Part shown: in pieces, positions 1 through 11,225 of the stretch | Numbering within the stretch: position 1 is the stretch's first letter | Layout of the letters: every line of letters begins with the position of its first letter | NCBI RefSeq assembly: GCF_003573695.1 | Contig: NC_039358.1 | Span: forward strand, 157,346,920-157,410,919 | Direction: 5' to 3' | Source: Papaver somniferum | Taxonomy: Eukaryota; Streptophyta; Magnoliopsida; Ranunculales; Papaveraceae | Length of the DNA stretch: 64,000 nucleotides | Notes under the pieces: generated by a model | The model's database searches: none | What the model was told of the DNA's origin: nothing | What the model saw: only the letters and a program-made list of their open reading frames with translations | Made by a program: the position numbers and the translations under genes

Positions 1-1330
1 GAACCCAGACTTCCAGTAACTCGATCACTCCTTCATGAGAAGTTTGAGTCTGTCCGATCATTTTCCCGTTCGTTGATTCCAGGTCGAGGTTTGTGCAAGA
101 TTGGTTATCCTTCTGTGATGCTTTTGTAGGAAGAGGTGTTGGATATCGCATGTTTGAGAAGAAGCTTTCCTTTTTCTTCCTTGAGCAACAACGTTCATGG
201 AAGGTTGGACATCGTACTTTTTTTTGATCAGGCGTCGGCTGCTCCGAGGTTCCTCGACCTTGTAGACTTTGCTCAGTAAAGCAGGTGTAGTAGTCTCTGA
301 TCGTTTTGGATGCTTCATGAAGTTCTGAGAAAGTATGGAACCGGAGGTTTTCCAGCAAGGATCTGTAGACCGGGATCATTTTTTTGACGCACAAGTCTAC
401 AAGTTGTTGTTATGTGACGTTTGGGTCGTGGCAGTCCAAGGCTTGAATTCTGAACCTTTTCACATAATCATCAGGATGTTCGCTGCTCCTTCGAAACATC
501 CTTCCTAGATCATAGAGAGTGACTTGCTCAGACACGAAAAAGTATTTTCTGTAGAAAACATTAATCATCTCTCCCCAATCGGTGATACTTCCCGGTGCGA
601 TGTTGTTGTACCAGGTGTATGCTCTGCCTGTCAGAAACTTTGAAAATTCCTTCAGACGGACGATATGGTTGTGTTCGTGTTCGCCCAATAGAAATATGTT
701 CTCGAGCATTGCCTGTTCCGTCATACAAAGTGAAGGTTGGATAGGTATAACCTTTTGGAAGAGGAATCCTCTGTATGGCAGCGGGATATGAAGGTTGACG
801 AAGATGGACAGATGATGTCTTGTCTTTTCCTCGATCTTCAAAAGAGTGCTCCAGGTCTTCACGAGTGATTGATGAAACTTGTAGGTTCCATTGTTGGAGA
901 GTCATTTGCAGCTTTGCGGGATTCTTCATCATGTACAACATGGATTGGAGAGATTTCAGGATCAGCAGTTGAAGATGTTTCTTTAACTTTTCCTTTCTCG
1001 CGCTGAGGTTGAGTTCGTTCAGACGCAAGCTTTTTTGTGAGATTTTGGGATAAGTACACAACTCTTTCTGTGCTGCATCCACGTCAATCTGAACCTTCAT
1101 GAGATCAAAAATGGCAGGTTGATTTCCTCTGGTTTCTTCAGGAGATCAACGAAGAGTAGATTGTTGATGGCGCAAGTGCCGTCACTTGCAGGGGTGATCA
1201 CTGGAGCACCAGTGCTTGGAACAGTAGTAGTAGCAGATTGCGTCGGAGGAGTGGCGTCAGCGGTACCACTAGAGCTTGCGATATTAGGATCGGATTTTGA
1301 ACCCGGATTGGTAGACCTAAGATCGTCCAT
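1..1330 (-). pseudogene. Tat/Ogre-like Ty3-gypsy gag, element E1 (broken)
   Basis: This is the minus-strand gag of an LTR retrotransposon, the structural protein that packages element RNA. It begins near 1330 with a low-complexity Ser/Thr/Pro-rich N-terminus, passes a stretch reading PTFTLYDGTGNAREHI near 740, and then a Retrotrans_gag core reading LTGRAYTWYNNIAPGSI near 590-640. The core ends with DYVKRFRIQALDCHD near 420-470. The frame shifts near 680 and stops near 410, so no single ORF spans it. A Lys/Arg-rich continuation lies at 58-318. Two related gags occur at 14.9-15.5 kb and 20.4-22.1 kb. Protease, RT and integrase would lie to the left, outside the window. Assignment to Tat/Ogre rests on the gag core, the very long LTR and the primer site. 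It is inference, but the retroelement identity is firm. Confidence 0.8.
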
Positions 1331-1366
1331 CCTTGTGATAATTGAGATTGCAACCGAGAGAATGAT

Positions 1367-1385
1367 CTCCCACTGTGGTCGCCAA
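1367..1385 (-). other. Primer-binding site of E1
   Basis: On the minus strand this reads TTGGCGACCACAGTGGGAG, starting two bases after the LTR end. It would pair with a tRNA 3' end finishing in TCGCCA. The same block sits beside the LTRs at 16239 and 22155. The tRNA-Arg priming described for Ogre elements would fit, but I cannot confirm the tRNA species. Confidence 0.65.
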
Positions 1386-1810
1386 TGTGTAGATGGGGGA
1401 AAACGATTTGCTGGTTTTTAAGGAATTGAGGAGACGACCGTACGGAGGAGACTCCTGGAACCGAGCGAAATGTTAAACCTCACACAGATGCACCGCTTCA
1501 AAGGGGGTGCTTTAGATTCGAGAGATCAATCTGTAGTACTCCGGCCTAAATCAAGACAATGACCGTTCCAGAGTAAATTTGGTCACAAGAGAGGATGGGT
1601 TGATCTGTATGAGGGAAGCTGAGAAATGTGTGGAATTAATGGTAATCAAAGATTGTGGGTGTGTGAATTCTGAATATAATAAGCTCTGAGTGATTGAAAT
1701 TTCTCAATTGAGAGTAGTCGCTCAATTGATGAGTTGATGATCTCGTGTTGTCAGTTTGACGTGAGATTTGATGATACTGTTGATGCTGATTCAATCATGA
1801 TTCAGAGACT

Positions 1811-1818
1811 TATTTATA
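1811..1818 (-). promoter_or_regulatory. TATA box in the E1 LTR
   Basis: TATAAATA on the minus strand, in a block reading gacttatttatat on the plus strand. The same motif stands at the matching place in the related LTRs at 16618-16625 and 23355-23362, so it is the likely retrotransposon promoter. Confidence 0.55.
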
Positions 1819-3107
1819 TTGTTGGAATTGTAGACACCATGATCCCATGAAGTGTGACAGTTGATGGAATCAAGGAGTGGGGAAGTGGAGATCGTGTTTG
1901 AAACCAGTTGCTCAACGTGTGGTGACTTGGTCGATTTTCCACCCACTACCTCGTGAATTCCTTCAACTGATTGCACGACTTGCTCACATTCCATCGTGTG
2001 TTTGAACACAAGTGTCGTAGACCGCCATACCAAAACCCTAAGTGATATCCCCCAAAGTAACACGATTGACGTCTCGTGGTTTGTTAGTCAATTGATGACT
2101 TCGTGGTTTGATGGGACGATGAGTCCATGTAGTTGCTGAGTTGAACATGATGTTCTAAAACTCATGAATTGAACATGTCATGAGACAGAGGTATAGTTCT
2201 TACGATGAAGTGAGCAAGTATTGCTCATTCGATGGATCGTTGAATATTGATTGTTGAACCAATATTCCTTGGTTTGAGCAAATATTTATCATCTGAGCAA
2301 GTGTTGCTCATGTGATGAATTGTTGAATATTTGATCGTCTGAGCAAGCGTTGCTCATCTGATGGATTATTGGCAGCGTGACCAAAATATTAATTAAAGTA
2401 CTGGTTGTTGAACCGAGCATAATTAATAAGATTAATGACCATGAGGTCGTCGTAAAATTATTAAGGTTGGAATCTGGAATGATGATCCTTGGATTCAGAA
2501 ACCCTAATTTGATCAATTTATGATCAATTCATGGTTCGTCAGAATTTTAACCATGGAACGAAGGAGGGAGCGACTACATGGGACCGTGGATCAACCATGT
2601 AGTGTCCATATGCTCACGTGAGAAAATACAAAGAACTTCTGAAGAGTTGACGATTTGTTGGTGAAAGAATGATTATATGCTGGTTTAATCATTTATTCGA
2701 AAATGCTCGTCTGAGCCTTAGGTGAGAAAACCTAATTAATTATGACGGAGTGAAGGACCAACCATGGGTCATGAAACCGGCCCTGGGTAGTCACGTGACC
2801 GCCTGACGATCACTTCATGAAAATCCAAAGTGTTTGGAAGAGTTTTGGACCTAATACGAGCAATTGTGCAAATTAGGTCAAAACTGTGAAAATTGATGGG
2901 ACCGGCTTCCGTGAGCCAAAGAGCCAATCTTGGTCGGTCAAGATAGCGTGCTCATGTCCCCAAGGCGTCCGCGTCTCATTCCTGAGAATTTTGGTATTTT
3001 CTGGCGTGCAATTGAGCATCCATTCGAGAAAATATGCCAAAATTAGGGTTTCGACGAAACTGAGGAAAACAACATGAGATGATGAAAAATAATTATAAAA
3101 TAAGGAA

Positions 3108-3960
3108 TGAGGAGGCGTGGGACCGTCGTGGTCAAGGCATGGTCGGCCGGTCGTGACCACGGTCCCGTGGTGCCTTTTCCTTAATTTTATAATATTTTGA
3201 TGATTTTATGAAAAATTCATGAATTTTGAGAAATTTGATGAATTTAGGGAGTTTCCATGAATTGAAGGAGTTTTCATGAGTTCATGGAAGCAAAATATTA
3301 AAATAATAAAAACACGGGCGTGTGGGACCATGGAGGCATGGCCGGTCCCACGAGTTTTTCATAATTTTTTAATAATTTTAGGTATTTATTATGATTTGAG
3401 AGAATTTTTCCTAATTTGAGAGAAATGCCTTAAAATCAAGGAATTTGATAAATTCAAGGAAAAATAGGATAAATAATAATAAAATAATAAAGTAAAGGGC
3501 GTGTGGGACCGGCTAGGGCATGGACGGCCGGTTAGTGGCCCGGTCCCACAAGTTTTTATTATTTTATTTTATTTTATTATTATATGATGATTTGTGCAAA
3601 AAATACCATGAAATCAAGGAATTTTTCATGAAATTAGAGAAATAATAATAATAATAAAAAAAAATAATAATAAGGAACCGTGGGGTGTGGGGTCGGCTGG
3701 GACCAAGGCATGGCCAGTTGGCCAATGGTCAAGCCCCACACTCTTTTCCTTAATTTTATATTATTTGTTATGGATTTATGAAAGTACCATGAAACCGAGG
3801 AGCTTCCTCGAGACGAAGAAGATTTGATCAGATAAGAGAATTTTCATCAAATCATGGAAAATAATAAAATTATATTAAAAATATAAAACTGGTGTGGAAC
3901 TGACCACGGCACGGTCGGTAGGTCGTGTGTCCGTGTTCCCAGCACCTTGGTCAATATTTT
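3108..3960. repeat. Five GC-rich inverted-repeat modules in the E1 LTR
   Basis: Modules begin near 3108, 3313, 3500, 3677 and 3890, about 180-210 bp apart. Each has a GC-rich core with inverted arms in very AT-rich spacer. The clearest has arms TGTGGGACCGG at 3502-3512 and CCGGTCCCACA at 3540-3550, an exact 11-bp match. The last module is weaker. They could form stems in RNA or single-stranded DNA. Confidence 0.7.
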
Positions 3961-4237
3961 TAATTATTTATTATTTTCTTCCCTATTTTGCATAGGTTCA
4001 TCGTTTCGTTGTATTTTGAAATACTCGTTCGTGCGGTGATTGTTAGTGTATCGTCGTTGAATACACTTTCACCATTTGAATCGGGGCTTACTTAGAGGTA
4101 GCTCAGACGCCCGGTTGTTGATTATTTATTACTGATTGTGGAATTCAGTTGAGAATAATTCACAAAACTGAGTAATAAGATGTTTATTATTAATTCATAG
4201 GATCAGCTAAGGATTTGACTACGAATTCAGAAAAATA

Positions 4238-4645
4238 AAGTGAGCATTACCATTCCATGGGATCGTACATTCGACCATAGAATCGGAGTAATTAAGATTT
4301 ATCTATTACCATTTATGAGACCAGTTATGGATTCGATCATGAAATCGGAGTAATGAGATAATATAGCTATTGCTATTCTATGAGATCAAGTCGTGGATTC
4401 GATCATAGAATCAGAACAATTGTTTATTGCCATTCCGTGGGACCAGCCGTTGATTCGACCATGGAATAGGAGCAATTGTTATTACCATTTCATGGGACCA
4501 GTCGTGGATTCGACCATGGAATAGGAGCAATTGTTATTACCATTCCATGGGACCAGTCGTGGATTCGACCATGGAATAGGAGAAATTGTTATTACCATTC
4601 CATGGGACCAGTCGTGGATTCGACCATGGAATAGGAGCAATTGTA
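4238..4645. repeat. 55-bp tandem repeat in the E1 LTR
   Basis: Units contain ATGGGACCAGTCGTGGATTC followed by GACCATGGAATAGGAGCAAT. The motif GACCAG recurs at 4441, 4496, 4551 and 4606, exactly 55 bp apart. More diverged units extend upstream to about 4238. Within a unit CCATGG recurs, so each unit has partial dyad symmetry. Confidence 0.85.
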
Positions 4646-5054
4646 ATTAGGAATAATTAACTTTGTGGATCTATACTAGCAGAGCAAGCTGTCTAGGAGC
4701 ATTAATTATCCCGATATGAGCTTGTCGATAAGTCATATCCTTTATATAGTCAGTGTAAACTCGTTGTTTGTTCCTGAAGACGTTATCGCTCTATACTAGC
4801 AGAGCAAGTTGTCTAGGAGTCGTCCATCTCATGATACTATATAGAAATAATCACTGAAAGTATTCAGTATTCATGAGATATGTTGTTGTCCAGTCGTGAG
4901 ACTACATATCTACATGTACTATGAGAGAAAGTACTCTCCGTTGAGAATTCGATGAGAGACCCGTGTCTCGATACTCACGTCTGATTGCTGGATCACAACT
5001 TCGTATAATTATGAGTTTACGATTTTAGCCATTGTCGAAAATACACCATCTACA

Positions 5055-6252
5055 CCAGGTTGGTTCACAAATAGTTAACCGAGGTTAGCCGTATGATTAC
5101 TCTCATATCAACCTTATTCATCTTAACCATAACTAGTTCAAATGACTCAAATGAACCCAGTTAAAGAGTTGTTCAATTGTTTAGAAAACAAAATTGAAAC
5201 CAAATCGGTTTGATTCACTTGAATCAATCATGGACATTATAGCCACGGTTTGCAAAGATTGCATTCCATATGATTTAAATGTTTAAGTCCATGAACTGAC
5301 CAATTTAACAAAGTAACCAGCTTAACTATGCGTACGGGTATGCGTACTTAAGCAACCGGATTTTGAGTTTGTTAAGTTTTCAAACTCAGCAGAAATTTCC
5401 GGTTTGAAAACTTCCATCAGTATGCGTACGGGTACACATACTTAAGGTAACTAGTTTAGGAGTTTGTAACTCCCAAACTCAGCAGATATTTTAGGTTCGA
5501 AAACTTCCGCCTGTATGCGTACGCGTACGCATACTTATCTTGTCTCTTTCACCAATTTCATATACACACATTTGACACATATGCATACTCCTGGCTTCTG
5601 GTTTATAGATTTATACACTAATGTGGGAACACACTATATATGCTTATATCCAAAGATGGTTACATCATCAACTCTTTATTTCAATCATTGAAACATTCTT
5701 CTATAATGACAATAGCCGTTTTCACACACTATTAGCATCAAAGCAATTTTTAAGATATTGAAATAATCATTATCGAAACATTCCAAGCCTACATCAAATG
5801 ATTGTATCACACAAACCATGTAAGATGTTACTCGGAAATTTTCTCATGATATAATATGAACTTGGTCGAAGCGAAAGCTTACCAACACATATTTCGAGAA
5901 ATATGTAAGCGAGATATACTCAGCTCGAAATCTCAAATGTGTATAGAGAAAACTATATCTTAACACGACTTATGTCTCAATATAAGAGATAGTAGAAATA
6001 GACTTTCCAAGTGATAGATGAGTTCAAGTCTCCACATACCTTTTTTCGAAGAAGTTCCACAAGCTCCCCTTAGTAGTTCTTCGTCTTCAAGAGATGAACG
6101 TCGAGAGATCTAAGCTTACTACATTATCTATGTCCTTGTCTGAGACATCTATAAATAGGCTAGAAATCAAAACTTATAGTTTTGATCACTAACATTGACA
6201 AACATGCTTGAGATAGCAACGCATGCTAGTTCGACCGAGCAATGCTCTAACA
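5055..6252 (-). repeat. Copia family-B LTR fragment (copy a)
   Basis: This is the right-hand part of a family-B LTR, matching the LTR at 11221-13626 from about 12545 onward and ending in the family's GCTCTAACA terminus at 6252. Its left part is displaced by insertion of E1. Directly after 6252 another family-B LTR resumes in mid-sequence with ATATAG, so copy a was inserted into that LTR, probably as a solo LTR or a whole element. It carries the palindrome-rich units TATGCGTACGGGTATGCGTA near 5325 and an exact 20-bp palindrome at 5514-5533. Confidence 0.7.
5514..5533. repeat. Exact 20-bp palindrome in copy-a LTR
   Basis: TATGCGTACGCGTACGCATA is its own reverse complement. Related but imperfect versions occur in the neighbouring units and in the other family-B LTRs. 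Confidence 0.9.
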
Positions 6253-7591
6253 ATATAGTCTTAAAATCAGGGTTTGCAATCAATGCTACATTGGTAACAA
6301 AGCATTCAATATTCATTGTTAGATGAAAACCTGATTAGATTCAAGCTAATATCTTTCAACCGTTAGATAGAATCTTAGCTTGTTATACACACATGAAATG
6401 CACGTTCATTTAGGTTTGTGTAACCGTACCTAAACGTGTACACATAGTTGGTTCAACAGTAGTTAACCAAATGGTTATCCATATGAGTACTTTCATATCA
6501 ACCTTATTCATCTTCACCATAACTAGTCCAAATGACTCAAATGAACTAGTTCGAGAGTTGTTCAATTACTAAGATCTTATAGAAGTATAGAAGACACGAT
6601 CGAAGCAAAATCGGTTTTGATTCACTCAAATTGATTCATGAACATTATAGCCACAGTTTGCAAATTGCATTCCTTATTATATAAATGTTTTAGTTCATGA
6701 ACAAAACAATTTTAGAAAGTAACACACTTAAGTATGCGTACGGGTATGCGTACTTAAGTAACCGTATTTGATTTGTTTTGGTTTTCAAACTCAACAGAAA
6801 TTCACGGACGTGAACTTTCCGCCAGTATGCATACAGGTACGCATACTTAGGTAACCGGATTGAGTTGGTATTGATTTCCAAACTCAGCAGAAATTCACGG
6901 TCGTGAACTTCTGCCAGTATGCGTACGGGTACGCAAACTTACCCAGTATCCATCAACCATTTAGTACACACACAAGTATGCAAACATTTGGTTCCCCGTT
7001 TTGGACTTATACACTAATGTGCGCACACACTATATGCTTATATCCAAAGATGGTTACATATTCTAAACTCTTTATTTCAATCATTGAAATATTCTTAGAG
7101 GATGTTATATAGAGGTTATTCACACTCTATTTTTCATCAAAGCGATTTTAAAGATATTGAAATAATCAACATGCCTTTCGTCATTTGTAAAGATGAACTT
7201 GGCCAAAGCGAAAGCTTACCAACACATATTTCGAGAAATATATAAGCGAGATAAAATCAGCTCGAAATAGCAAATGTGTATAATCGAAGTTTATATAGCA
7301 ATACGACTTTTGTCTCAAGATAGGATATAGAGTAGATAGACTTTTGAGTAATAGATAAGTTCAAGTCTCCACATACCTTTTAGTCGATGAAGATCCACCA
7401 GTTCCTTGAATAGTTCTTCGTCTTTGCATGATGAACGCCGTGGAGTCTAGAGCTCAACTGCACTTTCTATCCTAGTCCGAGACTTAGCTATAAGTAGACT
7501 AGAAATTAAGACTTTTAGTTTTGGCAAATAAACTTGACAAACAAACTTGAGATAGCAACGCTTGCGAGTTCGACCGAGCAGTGCTCTAACA
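6253..7591 (-). repeat. 3' LTR of Copia-type element b (truncated)
   Basis: This matches 12360-13626 closely and ends GCTCTAACA at 7591, followed at once by the polypurine tract. It starts inside the LTR's TATA-box block, where copy a was inserted. Three roughly 95-bp tandem units at about 6725-6945 each hold AACTCAGCAGAAATTCACGG and a TATGCGTAC-type inverted repeat. Confidence 0.75.
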
Positions 7592-7604
7592 ATCTCCCCC
7601 TTTG
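7592..7604 (-). other. Polypurine tract of Copia-type element b
   Basis: The minus strand reads CAAAGGGGGAGAT directly before the LTR terminus TGTTAGAGCA. This is the expected plus-strand priming site. The identical layout recurs at 35155 and, in decayed form, near 47890. Confidence 0.75.
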
Positions 7605-8890
7605 TCAATTTTAGTGACAAAACTATCAATACATATGGAATACAAAATAAATAAACTTTGCAGCTTCTCTTCCACATGCATGATCTCCTTGGTTCTTAAC
7701 ATTAATCGAAATCTTCGTCACTTCCAGGTACTCCAATGATTCCAGAGATATTCAATGTGGCATCATCGTTATTGAAGATCCGTAGCCATAACAATGAGAA
7801 AACAAAATCTCCCAATCATTGTTACACAGTGTCATATTATTGTTACACAACATCAAAGTTCAATTGTATCACAACTTCGACAACAATACTATGGTGATAT
7901 GTATCACTCCCCCTTAGTCTTCATCTCACATGAAAACCACTCCCCCTTACATAATGATCCGAAAACCATATGTATTTGTAGTGTGAACTACACATTAATT
8001 CTCCCCTTTTTTGTCAATAAAATTGGCAAAGGTACGAAAAATAGTGGGATCCTAATGAAATTTCCATAGAGACACTTCATAACCAAAAGAAATCACATAT
8101 CAACTTTTTAGATGCAATCATATAGCCGAAACTAAATGCATTCATCAAGGAGTTTATAAAGATACAAGATAACCCCTATAATATTCCACAGCCGCACTCC
8201 CCACAAATATTTGGCAATTAAGCACAAGTTCAATTAAGAACTCTCCCCCATAAAATGTCATTCCCGAAAGAACAACAAGAGCGACCTTACTTTTATAAGA
8301 AAAGAAGGATTTCTTTGGACATTACAAATCACATGAAACATGAATTTGTATCCAAAGTACTCAGCTAAAATAATCACAAGAGAACCCATGATTCGGAAAT
8401 GCTCAAAATAAGAGAACTTATGGAGCCACAAAATATATACATAAGAAATATGGATCAGGGAAGATCAATACTGCGGAATAAACAAATATTTATTCTATAC
8501 TTTATCACTATTTGCACAATGACATATAATAGATTTAATCTTTGTAAACAAAAGTTCATCCTTTCTTCCATCAATATTTGCATAATGACATAAAAGGCTT
8601 AACTTTTGTTTGTCAAAAGCTCATTCAATCTTTTATCAATACTTGCATATCGACATATGAAAGACTTAACTTTTTACCAAGTATGGGACAACCATAGTTC
8701 ACGGACGCAAACACACACATCCCATAAAAAATTACAATATATAAAACCATAAAGATTAATACTGCAAAAATCATCTTCCAAAAAAACTTTAGAATTTAAA
8801 CAAATAAATCTAAAATTATTGAAGATGAAAATCATTGGACATAGCTATTTGTAATCACGATAATGGCTATTCCAAACTCTAGTTATTCTT
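7592..8890 (-). other. 3' non-coding internal part of element b
   Basis: This AT-rich DNA lies between the polypurine tract and the 3' ORF. It closely parallels 35155-36900 in the nested element c and 47890-48700 in remnant d, with repeated pyrimidine clusters such as actccccctta. I see no coding sequence. Confidence 0.6.
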
Positions 8891-8891
8891 C

Positions 8892-9401
8892 TTAAAAACA
8901 CAAGAATAAAATTCTCATAAGAAGAGTTCCTTGACATTGTAGAGCTTTCTCAGAGCATCTATTGAGAATCCTTCTCATTATTGAAAACCTATTGATTATG
9001 GGATCGTTCAATTCCTCTAAATATTTAGAAATATCAGTCAACTCACGAAGTTCTCTTTTTAGCTCATGCAAGGTGTTCTTTGTTAGAGACAACATTTGCT
9101 CATAGTGAGTTATCTTTTCTAAAGACGAAACAATTTGAGATTTTAAATTATTTCTTTTGCTGATGAAGTCTTTCACCATACCTTTAAAATTCTTATCAAA
9201 ATGACAAACTGGCAAGAGGCAGTTAGAGGAAGAACCTTCTCCATCATTTGTAGATCTCACTTTCTTTTTCCTTGAGGAAGTGACTCCTTCACACAGATAC
9301 ACATTAACTGCTTTGACTGCATCTCTTTTTGTGGTTCCTCTAGTTACAGGAGCCATGAAACTGTATCTTTCAAGGGGAAAGGAGATGAAGGACTTGATCA
9401 C
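8892..9401 (-). CDS. Small 3' ORF of Copia-type element b, coiled-coil
   Basis: This is a 169-codon minus-strand ORF. A start at MAPVTRGTTKRD (about 9356) looks more natural than the upstream Met, because basic, hydrophilic sequence follows at once. The first half is Lys/Ser-rich. From about residue 70 the sequence is helical and heptad-like (FISKRNNLKSQIVSSLEKI), which suggests a coiled coil. It lies downstream of gag, near the 3' end, with no pol between them. The nested element c has a comparable helical ORF at 37101-37349 at the matching place. SIRE-type Copia elements carry an extra 3' ORF, but I see no membrane segments here. Function is unknown. Confidence 0.5.
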   Translation of the reverse strand: MIKSFISFPLERYSFMAPVTRGTTKRDAVKAVNVYLCEGVTSSRKKKVRSTNDGEGSSSNCLLPVCHFDKNFKGMVKDFISKRNNLKSQIVSSLEKITHYEQMLSLTKNTLHELKRELRELTDISKYLEELNDPIINRFSIMRRILNRCSEKALQCQGTLLMRILFLCF

Positions 9402-9599
9402 AATTGATTATAAATAGACTTATGGCCACCAAAACCCTACAAGAACTTTGAAAAAGTCTTTTATGGATTATCTAAGTCATTAGGAGAATATTTTCTTAAC
9501 AAAAATAAGAAAGGAATACACAAATACAAGGACTTGAGACACTTTTGATGCAAGCCTCATTTTCTCAAGCTAAAGATGAGTATGCGAACATCACTGGTA

Positions 9600-11100
9600 T
9601 TAGACAGTGACGGAGTGAGTCAAATGCTCACATCTTTTACCAACTAGTGGCATACTAAGGTTTGTTGTATAAACAGATTTCTTACCTCGTCTGAATTTGG
9701 GATTTCTGGATCTTTTATGAAAGCCTTGTTGATCATCCAGTGCCAGATTCATCCTCTGCATGTTCTCCTGAACTTTGGCAATTCTTTTGTTGTTCCTTTT
9801 GGATATCCAACACATACTTTGAATATGATTTGCATTTCCACAAAACGAACAAATCAATAAAGATTTTTTGTTCTGTTGAATTGACTTCTGTTTATCACAA
9901 CATTCTTCGTACATTGTTCTATCATTAGTCGGAACATGAGTGTTGTTTGTGTTTACAGTTTTGCTTTTAAACCCCAAACCATTTGTGTTTCCAAAGGACT
10001 TCTGAACAAACAAAATTGTTGAGATTTTGTCAGAACTTCCGGATAACCTTTGCAAGTCATTCTTAAGAGTATTAATCTCTTTTTCCTTTAGAGGCATGGT
10101 TCTGGTGAATTCATCATTAAGACAATCTATCTCAAGATTTTTCACCTGGAGCGATGATTCAAGTTTCTTCAACGAAGCCTTTAGTTGAAGATTTTCTTGG
10201 TGAATCTCTCTACTTTTATTCAAGAATTCACAAATCTCTGTGTCAGACTCAAGTTCTGAATCAGAAATTGAGTAAATGGAGGTTTCTGCTGCAAGAGCTG
10301 AGAGTTCATTGCACACATCAGACGCATCCAAGATGTTGATACCCAGGGAAGATTTTTCTTGTATTGAATCATCTGAAGCATTAACTGGAGAAAGATGTTT
10401 ATCACATCCTTTACTTCTTTTTACAAAATCCTTGATCTTTTTTGTTATCAGTGATTTATCAAAATCAACATGATTGGAACAACATTCATCATCCCAAGAC
10501 AAGTTAGAAGATTCACTTGCGTTGGTCACAGTATTGAACGCAGATGCTCTGACCGTGTTTTGATTAAGATCAAGAATTTTTAAATTTCCAATTAGAGTAT
10601 TTCTGGAAAGCTCATCAAGGTTATTTCCTTCAATGATGGCATGCTTCTTAGAATCGTATTTAGATGGCAGAGATATGAGAATCTTCATCACAATGTCCTT
10701 TTCAGGAATAGTCTTACCCAATGCAAAGGATGCATTAACAATTTCAGACACTTTGTGATTAAACTCATCAAATGAATCTTCATCTGCCATATAAAGGTTT
10801 TCCCAATCAGAATTTAGGTTTTGAAGCCTAACTTCTTTTTCACATGTATTCCCTTTAAATACGGTTTCTTAGATATCTCAGGCTTCTTTAGACTTTGTAC
10901 GCGTAGTCACATGGTGCTGAAGATCTGGGGTAATGGCATGTATGATAGCATTTAAGCCGTTAGAATTTTGCTTTGCAGTAAGGATTTCTTCTGGACTATA
11001 CATCGCCTTCTGTATTAACCGGAGGATCATGGCCATTAACAACACGTACCCATGTTTGAAAATCACGAGCTTGAAGAAAAGCACGCATAGCGATTTTTCA
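9600..11100 (-). pseudogene. Copia-type gag of element b
   Basis: The main ORF is 9600-10790 (396 codons), with decayed upstream gag sequence continuing to about 11100 (ARDFQTWVRVVNG near 11060). It carries the UBN2-type Copia gag block with FDEFNHKVSEIVNASFALG and YDSKKHAIIEGNNLDELSRN, a long Ser/Leu-rich helical middle, and one zinc knuckle CSFCGNANHIQSMC (C-x2-C-x4-H-x4-C) near 9830. A basic tail FRRGKKS follows. Stops between 10790 and 11084 disconnect the N-terminus, so the protein is probably not made whole. In an autonomous Copia element, protease, integrase and RT would follow. Here gag is followed within 200 bp by the small 3' ORF, so the element is non-autonomous or was deleted. Confidence 0.75.
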
Positions 11101-11213
11101 CCATAAGTAGTTTAAGCCATCGAAGACTGGTGGTACGTTTATGGAGATAGAATTTCTGTCCATAGAGTCACATCGCTACAAACACAGACTTATAAGGTCT
11201 TTAAACGTGTTTG

Positions 11214-11225
11214 CCTGCTCTGATA
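11214..11225 (-). other. Damaged initiator-tRNA primer-binding site of element b
   Basis: The plus strand reads cctgctctgata and then runs straight into the LTR. The intact version at 39015-39029 reads TGGTATCAGAGCAGG on the minus strand, the standard tRNA-iMet site. About 9-10 bp at the junction are missing here. Confidence 0.6.

Larger units (their letters stand above)
1388..5054 (-). repeat. 5' LTR of E1, 3.67 kb
   Basis: The LTR begins TGTAGATGG next to the primer site and ends CCATCTACA, giving a 9-bp terminal inverted repeat with TG..CA ends. At about 3.7 kb it is unusually long, as in Ogre and related elements. It holds a minus-strand TATA box at 1811-1818, a series of GC-rich inverted repeats at 3.1-3.95 kb set in AT-rich DNA, and a 55-bp tandem array at 4.24-4.64 kb. 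A direct repeat reading TCTATACTAGCAGAGCAAG occurs near 4670 and 4790. The partner LTR lies outside the window, so the target duplication (right flank CCAGG) cannot be tested. The element sits inside a Copia family-B LTR. Confidence 0.8.

Noticed and set aside
4238..4645. CRISPR-like regular repeat
   Set aside because: There are no unique spacers. The units are contiguous 55-bp tandem copies in a plant LTR.
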